In this document: positions 16,380 through 24,188 of the stretch, piece by piece | How positions within the stretch are numbered: the stretch's first letter is position 1 | How the letters are laid out: the number at the start of each line of letters is the position of its first letter | Source: Labilithrix sp. | GTDB taxonomy: Bacteria > Myxococcota_A > Polyangia > Polyangiales > Polyangiaceae | Assembly: GCA_019637105.1 (NCBI GenBank) | Contig: JAHBWF010000071.1 | Span: 1-37,657, forward strand | Length of the DNA: 37,657 nt | Direction of reading: 5' to 3' | The notes under the pieces: model-generated | Database searches by the model: none | The model's input: the letters and a program-made list of their open reading frames with translations, nothing else | What the model was told of the DNA's origin: nothing | Translations under genes and position numbers: made by a program

Positions 16380-17288
16380 ATGGCAACCGCGGGCCCCGTC
16401 GTCGTCGCCACCGATCTGACCGACGCGTCGCGGCCGGCGCTCGAGCGCGGGCGCGTCCTCGCCGCCGCGTCGGGCGCGCCGCTCGTGGTCTGTCACGTCG
16501 TCCTCGACGTCTTTCGGCACCACCCCCTCATGCCCAACGCGGCAGAGAACGATCTCCTGCTCGGGGCCGACCTGATCGCGCGCGCCGGCGATCTCGTGAA
16601 CGATCAGGTGCGCGCCGTCCTCGGCGAGTCGGTGCCCGACCTGCGCGTGACCGTCGAGAGCGGCGCTCCGGACGAGGAGATCGTCCGCGTCGCCGAGGCG
16701 TCCGGCGCGTCGTTGATCGTGGTGGGCGCGAAGCCGCGCGAGGGCGCTCGACTCGCGCTCGGGCACGTCGCCGAGCGCGTCGTCCGCTACGCGCACGCGT
16801 CGGTGCTGGTCGCCCGGGAGGGCCGGGCCACGGGGAAGCTCCTGGTCACGACCGATTTCAGCGAGGGCTCCCTCCCCGCCCTCCGCGTCGCCGGCGACCT
16901 CGCGCGCGCGACGGGCGCCAGCGCCACGCTCTTGCACGTCGTGACGCCGCCGTCGTCGGCGCTGTCGTCGGCGCTCATGCCCTTCGGCGACACCTGGACG
17001 CCGCCGGCCGCCTCGGCGGTGGAGGCGCTGGAGGCGCTCGGCCGGGCCACGCTCGCGAGCCTCACGACGGAGCACGGCTTCGCGGGGTTCGAGCAGCGCG
17101 CGGGCGAGCCCGCCGACGTCATCCTCCAGCGCGCCGAGGAGCTCGACGTCGAGATGATCGTCACCGGCAGCCGCGGGCGGCGAGGCCTCGCGCGCCTCGT
17201 GCTCGGCAGCGTCGCCGAGAAGGTCATCCGCAACTCGACCTGCTCCGTGCTCGTCGCGCGCGAGCCCGTGCGCGATTCGCTCCGCTGA
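16380..17288 (+). CDS. Tandem-domain universal stress protein
   Basis: The 302-aa cytoplasmic protein has two UspA domains (about 5-145 and 150-298). The second has a canonical nucleotide-binding signature (G-SR-G-nine residues-GS, ending SVAEKVIRNSTCSVLV). The first has lost it: GAKPREG replaces the second Gly, and GH replaces GS. So ATP binding is probably retained only in the C-terminal half. The ATG at 16380 starts the first beta strand (VVVATDLTD). It lies upstream of a histidine kinase and response regulator, 147 nt apart, compatible with a stress or redox response neighbourhood. Confidence 0.92.
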   Translation: MATAGPVVVATDLTDASRPALERGRVLAAASGAPLVVCHVVLDVFRHHPLMPNAAENDLLLGADLIARAGDLVNDQVRAVLGESVPDLRVTVESGAPDEEIVRVAEASGASLIVVGAKPREGARLALGHVAERVVRYAHASVLVAREGRATGKLLVTTDFSEGSLPALRVAGDLARATGASATLLHVVTPPSSALSSALMPFGDTWTPPAASAVEALEALGRATLASLTTEHGFAGFEQRAGEPADVILQRAEELDVEMIVTGSRGRRGLARLVLGSVAEKVIRNSTCSVLVAREPVRDSLR

Positions 17289-17327
17289 CGCCGCGCGAGC
17301 CCGTGCGCGGTTCGCTCCGCCGACGGC
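17258..17327. repeat. 35-bp tandem duplication across a stop codon
   Basis: The 35-bp unit at 17258-17292 is repeated at 17293-17327 with few mismatches (for example GATTCGCTCCGCTGA against GGTTCGCTCCGCCGA). The first copy contains the last codons and the stop of the universal stress gene. The second is noncoding. Confidence 0.8.
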
Positions 17328-17435
17328 CGGGAGGTCGCCCGCGCGCGGCCAAGCCACCGCATTGACCACCCCGCGTCCGAACAGCACCTTTTGACACCAC
17401 CGTCTCGGTCGATGCGCCGGGCTGGAGAACGCAGG

Positions 17436-19046
17436 ATGGACTCGCCCGCCGGCGCAGCCGTCACGCTCCGCGAACGCGTGCTGCTCGAGCTCGCTCGGCG
17501 TGACAAGAGCGACATCCAGGAGACCTTCCAGGCCATCACGGAGGCCGCTGCGGTCGTCCTCGACGTCGCGCGGGTCAGCATCTGGGCGCTCGTCGACGGC
17601 GGCGCTCCGCTCGACGCGAGCATCGATCTCGGCACGCGGATCGTCTGCAAGGACCTCTACCTGTCGAACGAGCAGAAGCACGTGTCGTTCCTCCCGATCC
17701 ACGGGCACGATTTCCCCGCGTACCTGCGCGCGCTCCACGAGCGGCGGACGATCACCGCCGACGACGCGCAGGCGGACCCGCGGACGGCCGAGCTCACCAC
17801 GTTCTACCTGAAGCCGCTCGGGATCAGCTCGATGATGGACGTGCCGATCTGGCACCACGGCCAGGTCTACGGGGTCCTCTGCTTCGAGCACGTCGGGCCC
17901 CTCCGTCGCTGGAGGCCGGACGAGCAGGCCTTCGCGATCAACATGACGGACATCGCGTCCGGCTGCCTCGAGGCCGCCGAGCACCTCGCCGGGAGGCGCT
18001 GCTGGGAGATCCTGGCCGAGTCGCTCTCCGAGGGGGTCGCCGTGATGGACGCCCGCGGCGGAGTCGTCGCGTGCAACCGAGCCGCGCGCCGGACCTTCAT
18101 CGAGCGGGCGGGGCTCGAGTCTTGGGCGGAGCTGCCCGGAGCCATCGAGCTGGTCGACGCCGCGGACCGCCCGATCCCTGCGGTCGATTGGCCCTTTCAG
18201 CGGATGCTCCGCGGGGAGCGGGTCGAGGGGGAGATCTACGGCGTGGTCTTCAAGCGGACCGGAGAGCGGCGGTACCTCCGGCTGACCTTCTCGCCGGCGT
18301 ACGAAGCCGGGCGCGTCGAGTACGTCGCCGTCATCGTCGTCGACGCGACCGAAGAGATGTTCGTCGAGCGCCTCAAGCGCGAGCTCCTCGCGGGGGTCGC
18401 GCACGAGCTCAAGACCCCGCTCGCGATCGCCAAGGGCTACGCCCAGCAGCTCGAGAGCGCGAAGGCGAGGCCGAACGGCCTCGACGGGATGCTCGGCGCG
18501 ATCGTCCGCGCGTGTGACCGCATGGACCACCTCAGCGAGACGTTGCTCGACCTCGCGAGCATGATCCTCGGCCGCCTCCGCCTCACGCAGGAGCGCGTCG
18601 ATCTCGCGGACATCGCCCGGGCGGTCATCGCCCGCGCCGAGCGCAGCGCGCCGAGCCATCGCTTCCACGTCGAGCTGAAGCCCGGGCTCTACGTCGTCGT
18701 CGACTCGGCGAGGATCGCGCAGGCCCTGCGTCACCTGATCGAGAACGCGGTGAGCTACTCGGCGCCGGGCAGCGCGATCGACGTGCTCACGTCCACGGAC
18801 GAGCGAAACGTCACGCTCACGGTCCGCGACCAAGGCGTGGGCATCCCGGACAGCATGAAGGCGGGGGTCTTCACGCTCTTCTTCAAGGCGCACGCGGGGA
18901 CCGCGCGCGACAAGGGCGGCCTCGGCGTCGGGCTCTACCTGGCGCGCGAGATCCTCCGCCGCCACGGCGGCGACCTCACCTGCGAGAGCGAGGAGGGCGT
19001 CGGCAGCAGCTTCCACATCGTCCTCCCGCTGGCGAGGTCGGCATGA
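17436..19046 (+). CDS. Soluble GAF-PAS sensor histidine kinase
   Basis: The 536-aa kinase has no membrane helix. It has an N-terminal GAF domain (about 25-175, ending DVPIWHHGQVYGVLCFEH), a PAS domain (about 185-305, EGVAVMDARGGVVACN) and a HisKA domain with phospho-acceptor His323 in GVAHELKTPLA. The HATPase has an N-box HLIENAVSYSAPGS, G1 DQGVGIP, an F-box segment FTLFFKAH and G2 GGLGVGLYLA. All catalytic boxes are intact. The sensory input is cytoplasmic and undefined. The ATG at 17436 is preferred (GGAG 8 nt upstream); in-frame ATG 17412 and TTG 17391 are alternatives. Its stop overlaps the response regulator start (ATGA). Confidence 0.93.
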   Translation: MDSPAGAAVTLRERVLLELARRDKSDIQETFQAITEAAAVVLDVARVSIWALVDGGAPLDASIDLGTRIVCKDLYLSNEQKHVSFLPIHGHDFPAYLRALHERRTITADDAQADPRTAELTTFYLKPLGISSMMDVPIWHHGQVYGVLCFEHVGPLRRWRPDEQAFAINMTDIASGCLEAAEHLAGRRCWEILAESLSEGVAVMDARGGVVACNRAARRTFIERAGLESWAELPGAIELVDAADRPIPAVDWPFQRMLRGERVEGEIYGVVFKRTGERRYLRLTFSPAYEAGRVEYVAVIVVDATEEMFVERLKRELLAGVAHELKTPLAIAKGYAQQLESAKARPNGLDGMLGAIVRACDRMDHLSETLLDLASMILGRLRLTQERVDLADIARAVIARAERSAPSHRFHVELKPGLYVVVDSARIAQALRHLIENAVSYSAPGSAIDVLTSTDERNVTLTVRDQGVGIPDSMKAGVFTLFFKAHAGTARDKGGLGVGLYLAREILRRHGGDLTCESEEGVGSSFHIVLPLARSA

Positions 19047-19426
19047 CGGAGGTCTTGATCGTCGAGGACGACGAGGCGCTCCGGGAGCTGCTCGCGCTCA
19101 TCCTCGAGGGAGAGGGCTTCGAGGTCGCGACCGCGGCGAACGGTCGAGAGGCGCTCGCGTCGATCGCCAGGTCCTTGCCGCGGATCGTCCTCCTCGACAT
19201 GACGATGCCGTTGATGGACGGCTGGCAGTTCTGTCGAGAGCTCGATCGGCGCGGGGGGCCGCGGCCGCAGATCGTCGTCATCACGGCCGCGACGGATCCG
19301 GCGAGGCGCGCGGGCGAGGTCGACGCCGACGGCTGGTTGGCGAAGCCGTTCGATCGCGACGCGCTCGTCGCGCTCGTCCAGGGCCTCCGGGGCGGAGCCG
19401 ACTCGAGCGCGCCGCCCGCGCGTTGA
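19043..19426 (+). CDS. Single-domain response regulator (REC)
   Basis: The 127-aa receiver has the acidic pair near D9/D10, phospho-acceptor Asp52 in LLDMTMPLMDGW, a switch Thr in VITAA, and the conserved Lys in WLAKPF. There is no output domain, so it acts by protein interaction or in a phosphorelay. The start overlaps the histidine kinase stop by 4 nt, making it the cognate partner. After Lys the protein ends within a short Ala/Ser/Pro tail. Confidence 0.95.
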   Translation: MTEVLIVEDDEALRELLALILEGEGFEVATAANGREALASIARSLPRIVLLDMTMPLMDGWQFCRELDRRGGPRPQIVVITAATDPARRAGEVDADGWLAKPFDRDALVALVQGLRGGADSSAPPAR

Positions 19427-19442
19427 GCGCGGCCGGCGTGAG

Positions 19443-19475
19443 GCGCCGCGTCGCCGTGAGTCGCGCCGCGTCGCC
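19443..19475. repeat. 20-bp imperfect tandem duplication
   Basis: GCGCCGCGTCGCC starts at 19443 and again at 19463, in the short spacer just after the response regulator stop. It is another member of the local-duplication pattern. Confidence 0.5.
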
Positions 19476-19544
19476 CCGCGTGCGCGCCCGGATCGCTCCG
19501 AGCGCGCACGCGGTAGCGTTCACGCGTCGCGGGCCGCCGGGCGA

Positions 19545-20171
19545 TCAGAGCCCGCAGCCGAAGCCGGCGCACCCGCCGACGAGGCCGGGGCCGCCGGCGA
19601 AGCCGACGCCCTCGAAGCCCACGGCGCCGAGGCCCACCTCGGCGCCGCCGACGAACGTGCTCTCGCCGAACGCCGCCTCGCCGTAGCCCAGCCCGGCCTC
19701 GCCGTAGCCCAGCCCGGCCTCGCCGTAACCCAGCCCGAGGCCGCCGTAGCCCAGCCCGACGCCGCCATAGCCCAACCCAAGGCCGCCGTAGCCCAGCCCG
19801 ACGCCGCCGAGGCCCAACCCGACGCCGCCGAGGCCGATGCCGGGCGCGCCGATGAAGCCGGGGCCGGCGAAGCCCAGGCCGGCGCCTCCGACGAAGCCCG
19901 GACCGCCGAGGCCGAGCCCGCCGACGAGCCCAGGCGCGCCGGCGAAGCCGAGGCCGCCGATGCACCCCGCGCAGCCGCCGGCGAAGCCCAGCGGAGCCGC
20001 GATCGGGATGGCCTGGCTAACCGACTCCGCTTCGGCTTCGACCGCCTCCTCGTCTTCTCCTTCGGCCAAGGCGTCCACGTCGTCGGTCGGGCTCGCGCAG
20101 CCGCCGAGCAGCAGCCCGAGGCCGAGAGTGATGATTGGGAACGCTCGAATCGATGTGATGCAGGTGAACAT
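19545..20171 (-). CDS. Glycine-rich heptapeptide-repeat lipoprotein
   Basis: The 208-aa precursor has a lipoprotein signal (lipobox LGGC, Cys25), an acidic linker (about 30-50, rich in Glu/Asp/Ala), then about 150 residues that are mostly Gly with Leu, Val, Phe, Ala and Tyr. Within it lie eight consecutive heptads of the form G-[LI]-G-[YL]-G-[GE]-[LVA]. Flanking stretches are looser Gly-Phe/Gly-Leu sequence, with Cys pairs near both ends (GGCAGCIGG and GGCAGFGCGL). No enzymatic motif is present. A structural or adhesive surface role is plausible by analogy with Gly/Tyr-rich repeat proteins, but unproven. An exact AGGAGG 9 nt before the ATG fixes the start and implies strong translation. Confidence 0.85.
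   Translation of the reverse strand: MFTCITSIRAFPIITLGLGLLLGGCASPTDDVDALAEGEDEEAVEAEAESVSQAIPIAAPLGFAGGCAGCIGGLGFAGAPGLVGGLGLGGPGFVGGAGLGFAGPGFIGAPGIGLGGVGLGLGGVGLGYGGLGLGYGGVGLGYGGLGLGYGEAGLGYGEAGLGYGEAAFGESTFVGGAEVGLGAVGFEGVGFAGGPGLVGGCAGFGCGL
19674..19841 (-). repeat. Eight 21-bp coding repeats (heptapeptide)
   Basis: There are eight in-frame 21-bp units, GLGYGEA x3, then GLGYGG[LV] variants, ending in GLGLGGV and GIGLGGV (listed from the C-terminal side). The three GLGYGEA units are almost identical at DNA level, indicating recent expansion by slippage or unequal crossing over. Confidence 0.9.
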
Positions 20172-20180
20172 GTCGAGTGA

Positions 20181-20186
20181 CCTCCT
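20181..20186 (-). promoter_or_regulatory. Consensus Shine-Dalgarno of the Gly-rich lipoprotein
   Basis: A perfect AGGAGG on the minus strand lies 9 nt upstream of the ATG at 20171. It decides this start over longer in-frame alternatives. Confidence 0.75.
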
Positions 20187-20540
20187 CGGTTCGCGCCTCT
20201 GCACTCGAGGGACCACCAACGCGCAGCTTCCACGCGCGCGCGTCGCGCGGGCACCGTGCGCCAGCGGCGCGTCGAGCCCGACCGGGAAGGGGACTGTTTC
20301 GCGCGGCGCGCGCGCGAGCTCGGGGGCGCCGGGCTCCTGCTCGGCCTCGACGCTTTTGTTCCCGGCCGGTCGCCGAGGAGCGTCAAACGGCTCACCCGTG
20401 GCGCCGAGGAGATCCGTCGTCCGAACGGCGTCCGCGCGGCTGCTGAGCCGCCGACGGTGCAGACGTCCGCGGCGGGCCATTTTCGCCTCGCCGCCGCCCG
20501 CGCCGAACACTTCACGCTGCGCAACGGCTCCGCGCGCCCG
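20187..20540. other. Gene-free spacer upstream of the Gly-rich lipoprotein
   Basis: I see no gene in this stretch. Open frames lack codon bias. It presumably holds the promoter of the Gly-rich lipoprotein gene; no confident -35/-10 pair was found. It continues into the 55-bp repeats. Confidence 0.5.
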
Positions 20541-20688
20541 GCCGCGGGTCGTGCGCGCGTCCGGCCGCGCTCGATCCTCGCTCGCGACGCGCCCGGCCGC
20601 GGGTCGTGCGTGCGTCCGGCCGCGCTCGATCCTCGCTCGCGACGCGCCGGGCCGCGGGTCGTGCGCGCGTCCGGCCGCGCTCGATCCT
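20541..20688. repeat. 55-bp minisatellite, about 2.7 copies
   Basis: Three successive copies begin at 20541, 20596 and 20651, each opening GCCGCGGGTCGTGCG. Copies 1 and 2 are full length and differ at only a few bases; copy 3 stops after TCGATCCT. The array is noncoding and ends 12 nt before the stop of the minus-strand gene at 20700. Confidence 0.9.
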
Positions 20689-20699
20689 GCGCGCGCCTT

Positions 20700-21383
20700 T
20701 CAGCGGGCGCGTCGCGGCCGATGGGACGACGACGGCGAGGTGTCTTCGCGGCGGCGGAAGGCGACCACGCCCATCGCGACGAGCTGCCGGATCAAGAACA
20801 CCGCCTCGGCCTCCGGCATCGCGCAGACGTCGAGGATCTCGGACATCGTCTGGACGCCGTCGATGTGCGCGAGCAAAAAGCCGCCGCGGTGGTCGATCGG
20901 GAGCGACGCGATCTCCTCGGCCGACCTCCGGATCCACGGGACGTCGTGGTCCGAGGCCAACGTCGCGAGCTCTTGCGACGCGTCGCGGGCGACGGTCCGA
21001 TCCTCGGGGAAGCGCGCGTCGCCGCCGTCGGCGCGCGCGTCGCCGCCGCCGCCGGAGCGCGCGCCGACGGCCGCGGAGCGCGAGGGCGTGATCGTCGACT
21101 CCGGCGGAGCCTCGGGCGTGGCCGCCTCGACGCCGGGCGCGATGGACAGCGCGATGAAGAGCGCTCCGTTCGCGTCGCCTTCGGCGTAGAGCTCGCGCAT
21201 CGCCGCGACGCGCGGATCTCCGACGGCGGCGCGCGTGCGATCCGAGGGCCGCGTCACGTCCTCCGACCGCGCGGCGCGCGCCGCAGGCGCGCCGTCCGGC
21301 CCGGCCTCGGCGCCGAGCTCGAGCTCGACGTGCCCGAAGCGATCGCCCGGGAGCGTGGAGTCCGGATCCTTCTTCGCCGCCAC
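20700..21383 (-). CDS. Unrecognised protein coupled to an FHA-sigma54 activator
   Basis: The 227-aa cytoplasmic protein belongs to no family I can name. Residues 1-130 are low-complexity and charged, with one ordered-looking piece (RVAAMRELYAEGDANGALFIA, a TPR-like helix pair). The C-terminal 80 residues look folded, with WIRRSAEEIASLPIDHRGGF, LLAHIDGVQTMSEILDV and VFLIRQLVAMGVVAFR. That layout, with a repressor-like helical end, resembles small winged-helix or PilZ-associated modules of myxobacteria. Translation starts at a GTG one base after the activator stop (TGA-C-GTG), with AGAGG 7 nt upstream, so the two are surely cotranscribed and probably work together. Confidence 0.8.
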   Translation of the reverse strand: MAAKKDPDSTLPGDRFGHVELELGAEAGPDGAPAARAARSEDVTRPSDRTRAAVGDPRVAAMRELYAEGDANGALFIALSIAPGVEAATPEAPPESTITPSRSAAVGARSGGGGDARADGGDARFPEDRTVARDASQELATLASDHDVPWIRRSAEEIASLPIDHRGGFLLAHIDGVQTMSEILDVCAMPEAEAVFLIRQLVAMGVVAFRRREDTSPSSSHRPRRAR

Positions 21384-21384
21384 G

Positions 21385-22812
21385 TCAGGTCCTCTTCCGC
21401 GGGCGCGACAGCCCGTACGCCTCGATGCGGGCGATGAGCGCGTGCCGGCCCATCTTGAGGAGGCGCGCCGCGGCGCTCTGGTTGCCGCCCGTCTTCTCCA
21501 GCGCCTCGACGATCGCCCGGCGCTCCACCGTCTCGAGCGCGCTCTGGAGATCGTCGCCCTGCGGCGCCGCCGCGACGAGGTCGGTCGCCGTCTGCGTGCG
21601 CGAGTCGGGCGCGAGCGTCGGGCGGCTGGTGAAGCCGTAGGTGACGAGGTGACTCTCGTCGAGCTCCGTGACCTTCGGGTTCATGACGACGGCGCGCTCC
21701 ACGACGTTGCGGAGCTCGCGCACGTTGCCCGGCCACGCGTAGTCGCGGAGCAGATCGCGCGCGCCGGGCGAGAGCGACGGGGCGGCGAGGTTCATCCGGC
21801 TCGCGAGCCGCGCGATGAAGAACTCCGCCAACGCGATGACGTCGTCGGCGCGCTCGCGGAGCGGCGGGATCTCCACGCGCACGCCCTCGAGCCGGTAGAA
21901 CAGATCGGCGCGGAACGCGCCCTTCGCGACGAGCTCCGCGAGATCGCGGTTGGTCGCGGCGACGAAGCGGACGTCCACGTGCGTCGGGCTGCGGCTCCCG
22001 AGGCGCATCACCTCGCCGCTCTCGAGCACGCGCAGGAGCTTGGCCTGCGTGGGCGGCGTGAGCTCCCCGACCTCGTCGAGGAACACCGTCCCCTCGTGCG
22101 CGGCCTCGAAGAGGCCCGGGCGGGCGGTGATCGCTCCGCTGAACGCGCCGCGCTCGTAGCCGAAGAGCTCGCCCTCGAGGATGGACTCGGGCAGCGCGGC
22201 GCAGTTGATCTTCAGGAACGGCCCGGAGGCGCGCGACGACGCGCGGTGGATGGCGTCGGCGAAGACCTCCTTGCCCACGCCGGTCTCGCCGAGGATGAGC
22301 ACGCTGAGGGGGCTCGGCGCGATCGTCGGCAAGAGGTCGTAGATTCGGCGGAGCGCGTCGTCGCGGACGACCTCGGCGGCGGGCGCGGCCGGCCGGCGCG
22401 TCGCGCGAGGCGCGCGACCGGGGGCGACGATGCCGTGCGCGGCGTGGATGAAGAGCGTCGTGCCTCCGAGGTTGATCGGGTGCCCGAGCTCGATCACGGT
22501 GCGCTCGTAGGGACGAAGGGGCTTCGCGTCGTAGGTCGTGCCGTTCGCGCTCCCGATGTCTTCGATCGCGAGCTCCGTTCCGACGTGAACGCGGAGGTGC
22601 CGTCGCGAGACCGATCCGTCCGGGATCGAGACGTCGCACTCCGAGGAGCGCCCGACGATGAAGTGGCTCTTCTCGGGCAGCGGGACGATCCAGTTGCCGG
22701 TAGGAGCGTTCACCACGCCGACCAACGGATCGGAGGTGAGCGGACGACCCGAGGCGTGGCCGAGCGGCGTCGCAGACCGGAGCGTCGGCTCGTCGGGAGT
22801 CGGCGCCTTCAT
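21385..22812 (-). CDS. FHA-domain sigma-54-dependent transcriptional activator
   Basis: The 475-aa enhancer-binding protein begins with an FHA phosphothreonine-binding domain (about 28-125; GRSSECD, SRRHL, GSANGT). It continues with an AAA+ domain (about 150-380) having Walker A GETGVGK (to Lys181), the sigma-54 contact loop GAFSGA (222-227, Ser for the usual Thr) and Walker B VFLDEVGE (Asp246, Glu247). It ends with a Fis-type helix-turn-helix (about 430-470; NQSAAARLLKMGRHAL). Such FHA activators are typically switched by Ser/Thr kinases; a Hanks-type kinase lies about 9 kb away, though linkage is unproven. The ATG at 22812 is preferred over 22890, because the extension is Cys-rich noncoding-like sequence. 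Confidence 0.93.
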   Translation of the reverse strand: MKAPTPDEPTLRSATPLGHASGRPLTSDPLVGVVNAPTGNWIVPLPEKSHFIVGRSSECDVSIPDGSVSRRHLRVHVGTELAIEDIGSANGTTYDAKPLRPYERTVIELGHPINLGGTTLFIHAAHGIVAPGRAPRATRRPAAPAAEVVRDDALRRIYDLLPTIAPSPLSVLILGETGVGKEVFADAIHRASSRASGPFLKINCAALPESILEGELFGYERGAFSGAITARPGLFEAAHEGTVFLDEVGELTPPTQAKLLRVLESGEVMRLGSRSPTHVDVRFVAATNRDLAELVAKGAFRADLFYRLEGVRVEIPPLRERADDVIALAEFFIARLASRMNLAAPSLSPGARDLLRDYAWPGNVRELRNVVERAVVMNPKVTELDESHLVTYGFTSRPTLAPDSRTQTATDLVAAAPQGDDLQSALETVERRAIVEALEKTGGNQSAAARLLKMGRHALIARIEAYGLSRPRKRT

Positions 22813-23020
22813 CGGCGCTGTCTTTACAAGAGTGCGGCAAAAGCACAACACCCCGTGTACACACCCCCCCGCACAGAGGAGATGCCCCATTGTTCACGGG
22901 CGAACAGCGGGTCAACGGCCGCTGTCCGTGGAGGAACAGTTCGGTCGCGACCCCACGTGCCTTCTCCCACGGAAGCGCGAACGCGCGTCGACGGCGCACT
23001 GCTTGCAAGTGTCACGCGCC

Positions 23021-23026
23021 GGGAGG
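23021..23026 (+). promoter_or_regulatory. Shine-Dalgarno of a 47-aa gene
   Basis: GGGAGG lies 4 nt upstream of the ATG at 23031. This is the main support for the small gene being translated from that codon. Confidence 0.55.
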
Positions 23027-23030
23027 CCCC

Positions 23031-23174
23031 ATGTCCGCCGACGACTCCGACGCCCGTGACCTAGAGACCGTCTTCGAGTCCTTCTTCGATCGCGACTCGG
23101 GGGTGTGGAGCCTGCGCCGCGTTCCGACCAGCCCCCCGCCGGGGGAGTCGGAGGAGAGCGAGACACACGGCTGA
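23031..23174 (+). CDS. Small acidic protein, 47 aa, unknown
   Basis: The small open frame starts at an ATG with GGGAGG 4 nt upstream and keeps G/C-ending codons throughout. The product is acidic (about a quarter Asp/Glu) with a hydrophobic-aromatic centre (LETVFESFFDRDSGVWSL) and a Pro/Glu/Ser tail. No family is recognised. It is divergent from the FHA activator and about 136 nt before the next lipoprotein gene on the same strand. The frame is open further upstream (to 22890), but that part is not gene-like. Confidence 0.55.
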   Translation: MSADDSDARDLETVFESFFDRDSGVWSLRRVPTSPPPGESEESETHG

Positions 23175-23310
23175 GGTTCGCCCGCGGGGGCCGCTTCACG
23201 TCGCCGCGCCGGCGCGCGCCTCCGGAGGACCGTCGCCTCCGCGCACGAGGTCGCCGTCTCACGAGGCGCGCCGAATCATGCGAGCGGGAGCGGCGTGATA
23301 ACCTGCTTCG

Positions 23311-24150
23311 ATGGCCGGCGGTCTCAGGCGGATGGTCAGGCTCGTCGCGGCCGCGACGTCGGCGTTGCCGATCGCGGCCTGCTCGCTCCTGACCGATCTC
23401 ACGGGGTACTCCTCGCCCGCGGCGCCGGCCGACGCCGATCCGATCGAGGCGGCCACGCTCGCGGACGTGAGGGTCGCCGACGCGAGCGACGCGGGAGACG
23501 CGGCCGACGGCGGCGGCTTCGAGTGCCGTCCGCTCTTCACCGGCCCGACGTGCACCACGCCGTGCCCGCCCAGGAAGGCGGGCGTCGACTGCGCGTTCGA
23601 TCGCGTCTTCCGCCTCGAGATCCCGACCGAGGCGAGCTGGAAGAGCTCGGACGACGTCCCCTACTCCGAAAACGCCTCGGCGAGCGTCGGGACGTTCGAG
23701 CGGGTCGCGTATCGGCTCGTCCTCGACGAGGAAGAGGTGTGGGTGGAGCTCGACGCGTTCACCGAGGACGCGTCGCGCCTCGGCGTCCCCATCGACTGGG
23801 TCTTCGAGGAGCCGATCCGAAACGTGATCGTCCGCTCGTTCGCCGCGAACCAACCCGACGTGCTCGCCCCGGTCACGGGGAACCTGGAGTTCTGGTCGCA
23901 CTGCTACGGCACGGGCGACGACGGGCTCTACGACCACGCGGACGTCCTGCGCGATCAGCCAGGCTGCTACGGCTCGATGCAGATCCACGTCGAAGAGAAG
24001 CCGGTCCTCTGCTTCAACCGATGGAGCTCCGGGGAGGCCGCCCTCGACCTCGGGATCGGGCCGTCGCCGACGCCGGAGCGCCCGGACTGGACGTTCGCCG
24101 AGAACTCCGCGACCTTCGTCACGCGCACGCTCGAGGTCTACGTCCGCTGA
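23311..24150 (+). CDS. Exported lipoprotein of unknown function
   Basis: The 279-aa protein has a signal peptide ending PIAAC (Cys24), a low-complexity Ala/Asp linker (about 35-70), then a Cys-containing folded region with paired cysteines (CRPLFTGPTCTTPCPP, CAFD). Beta-rich sequence follows (VWVELDAF, VTGNLEFWSHC, CYGSMQIHV, TLEVYV). This linker-plus-Cys architecture is common in myxobacterial surface lipoproteins. I cannot name the family or ligand. The ATG at 23311 is used; an in-frame ATG at 23332 would also give a signal peptide. It converges on the Rieske gene. Confidence 0.8.
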   Translation: MAGGLRRMVRLVAAATSALPIAACSLLTDLTGYSSPAAPADADPIEAATLADVRVADASDAGDAADGGGFECRPLFTGPTCTTPCPPRKAGVDCAFDRVFRLEIPTEASWKSSDDVPYSENASASVGTFERVAYRLVLDEEEVWVELDAFTEDASRLGVPIDWVFEEPIRNVIVRSFAANQPDVLAPVTGNLEFWSHCYGTGDDGLYDHADVLRDQPGCYGSMQIHVEEKPVLCFNRWSSGEAALDLGIGPSPTPERPDWTFAENSATFVTRTLEVYVR

Positions 24151-24188
24151 CGGCCGGGACGCGCGAGGCGCGCGGGGCGTCGCGTCGC

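Noticed and set aside
12880-16386. A 1168-codon minus-strand open frame opposite the DUF2267/AstE/GCS2 operon
   Set aside because: The plus-strand genes carry full catalytic motifs and ribosome sites. The opposite frame is low-complexity Arg/Glu/Asp/Ala/His sequence with no domains.
19545-20171. A RiPP precursor (Gly-rich core with Cys behind an acidic leader)
   Set aside because: A clear lipoprotein signal is present, the core is too long and repetitive, and no modifying enzyme or transporter is nearby.
20541-20688. A CRISPR array
   Set aside because: Copies are contiguous with no unique spacers, and there are no cas genes.
22855-22862. GTGTACAC palindrome and a possible sigma-54 site upstream of the FHA activator
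   Set aside because: An 8-bp palindrome is expected by chance, and the nearby GTGC/TTGC elements lack the -24/-12 spacing.
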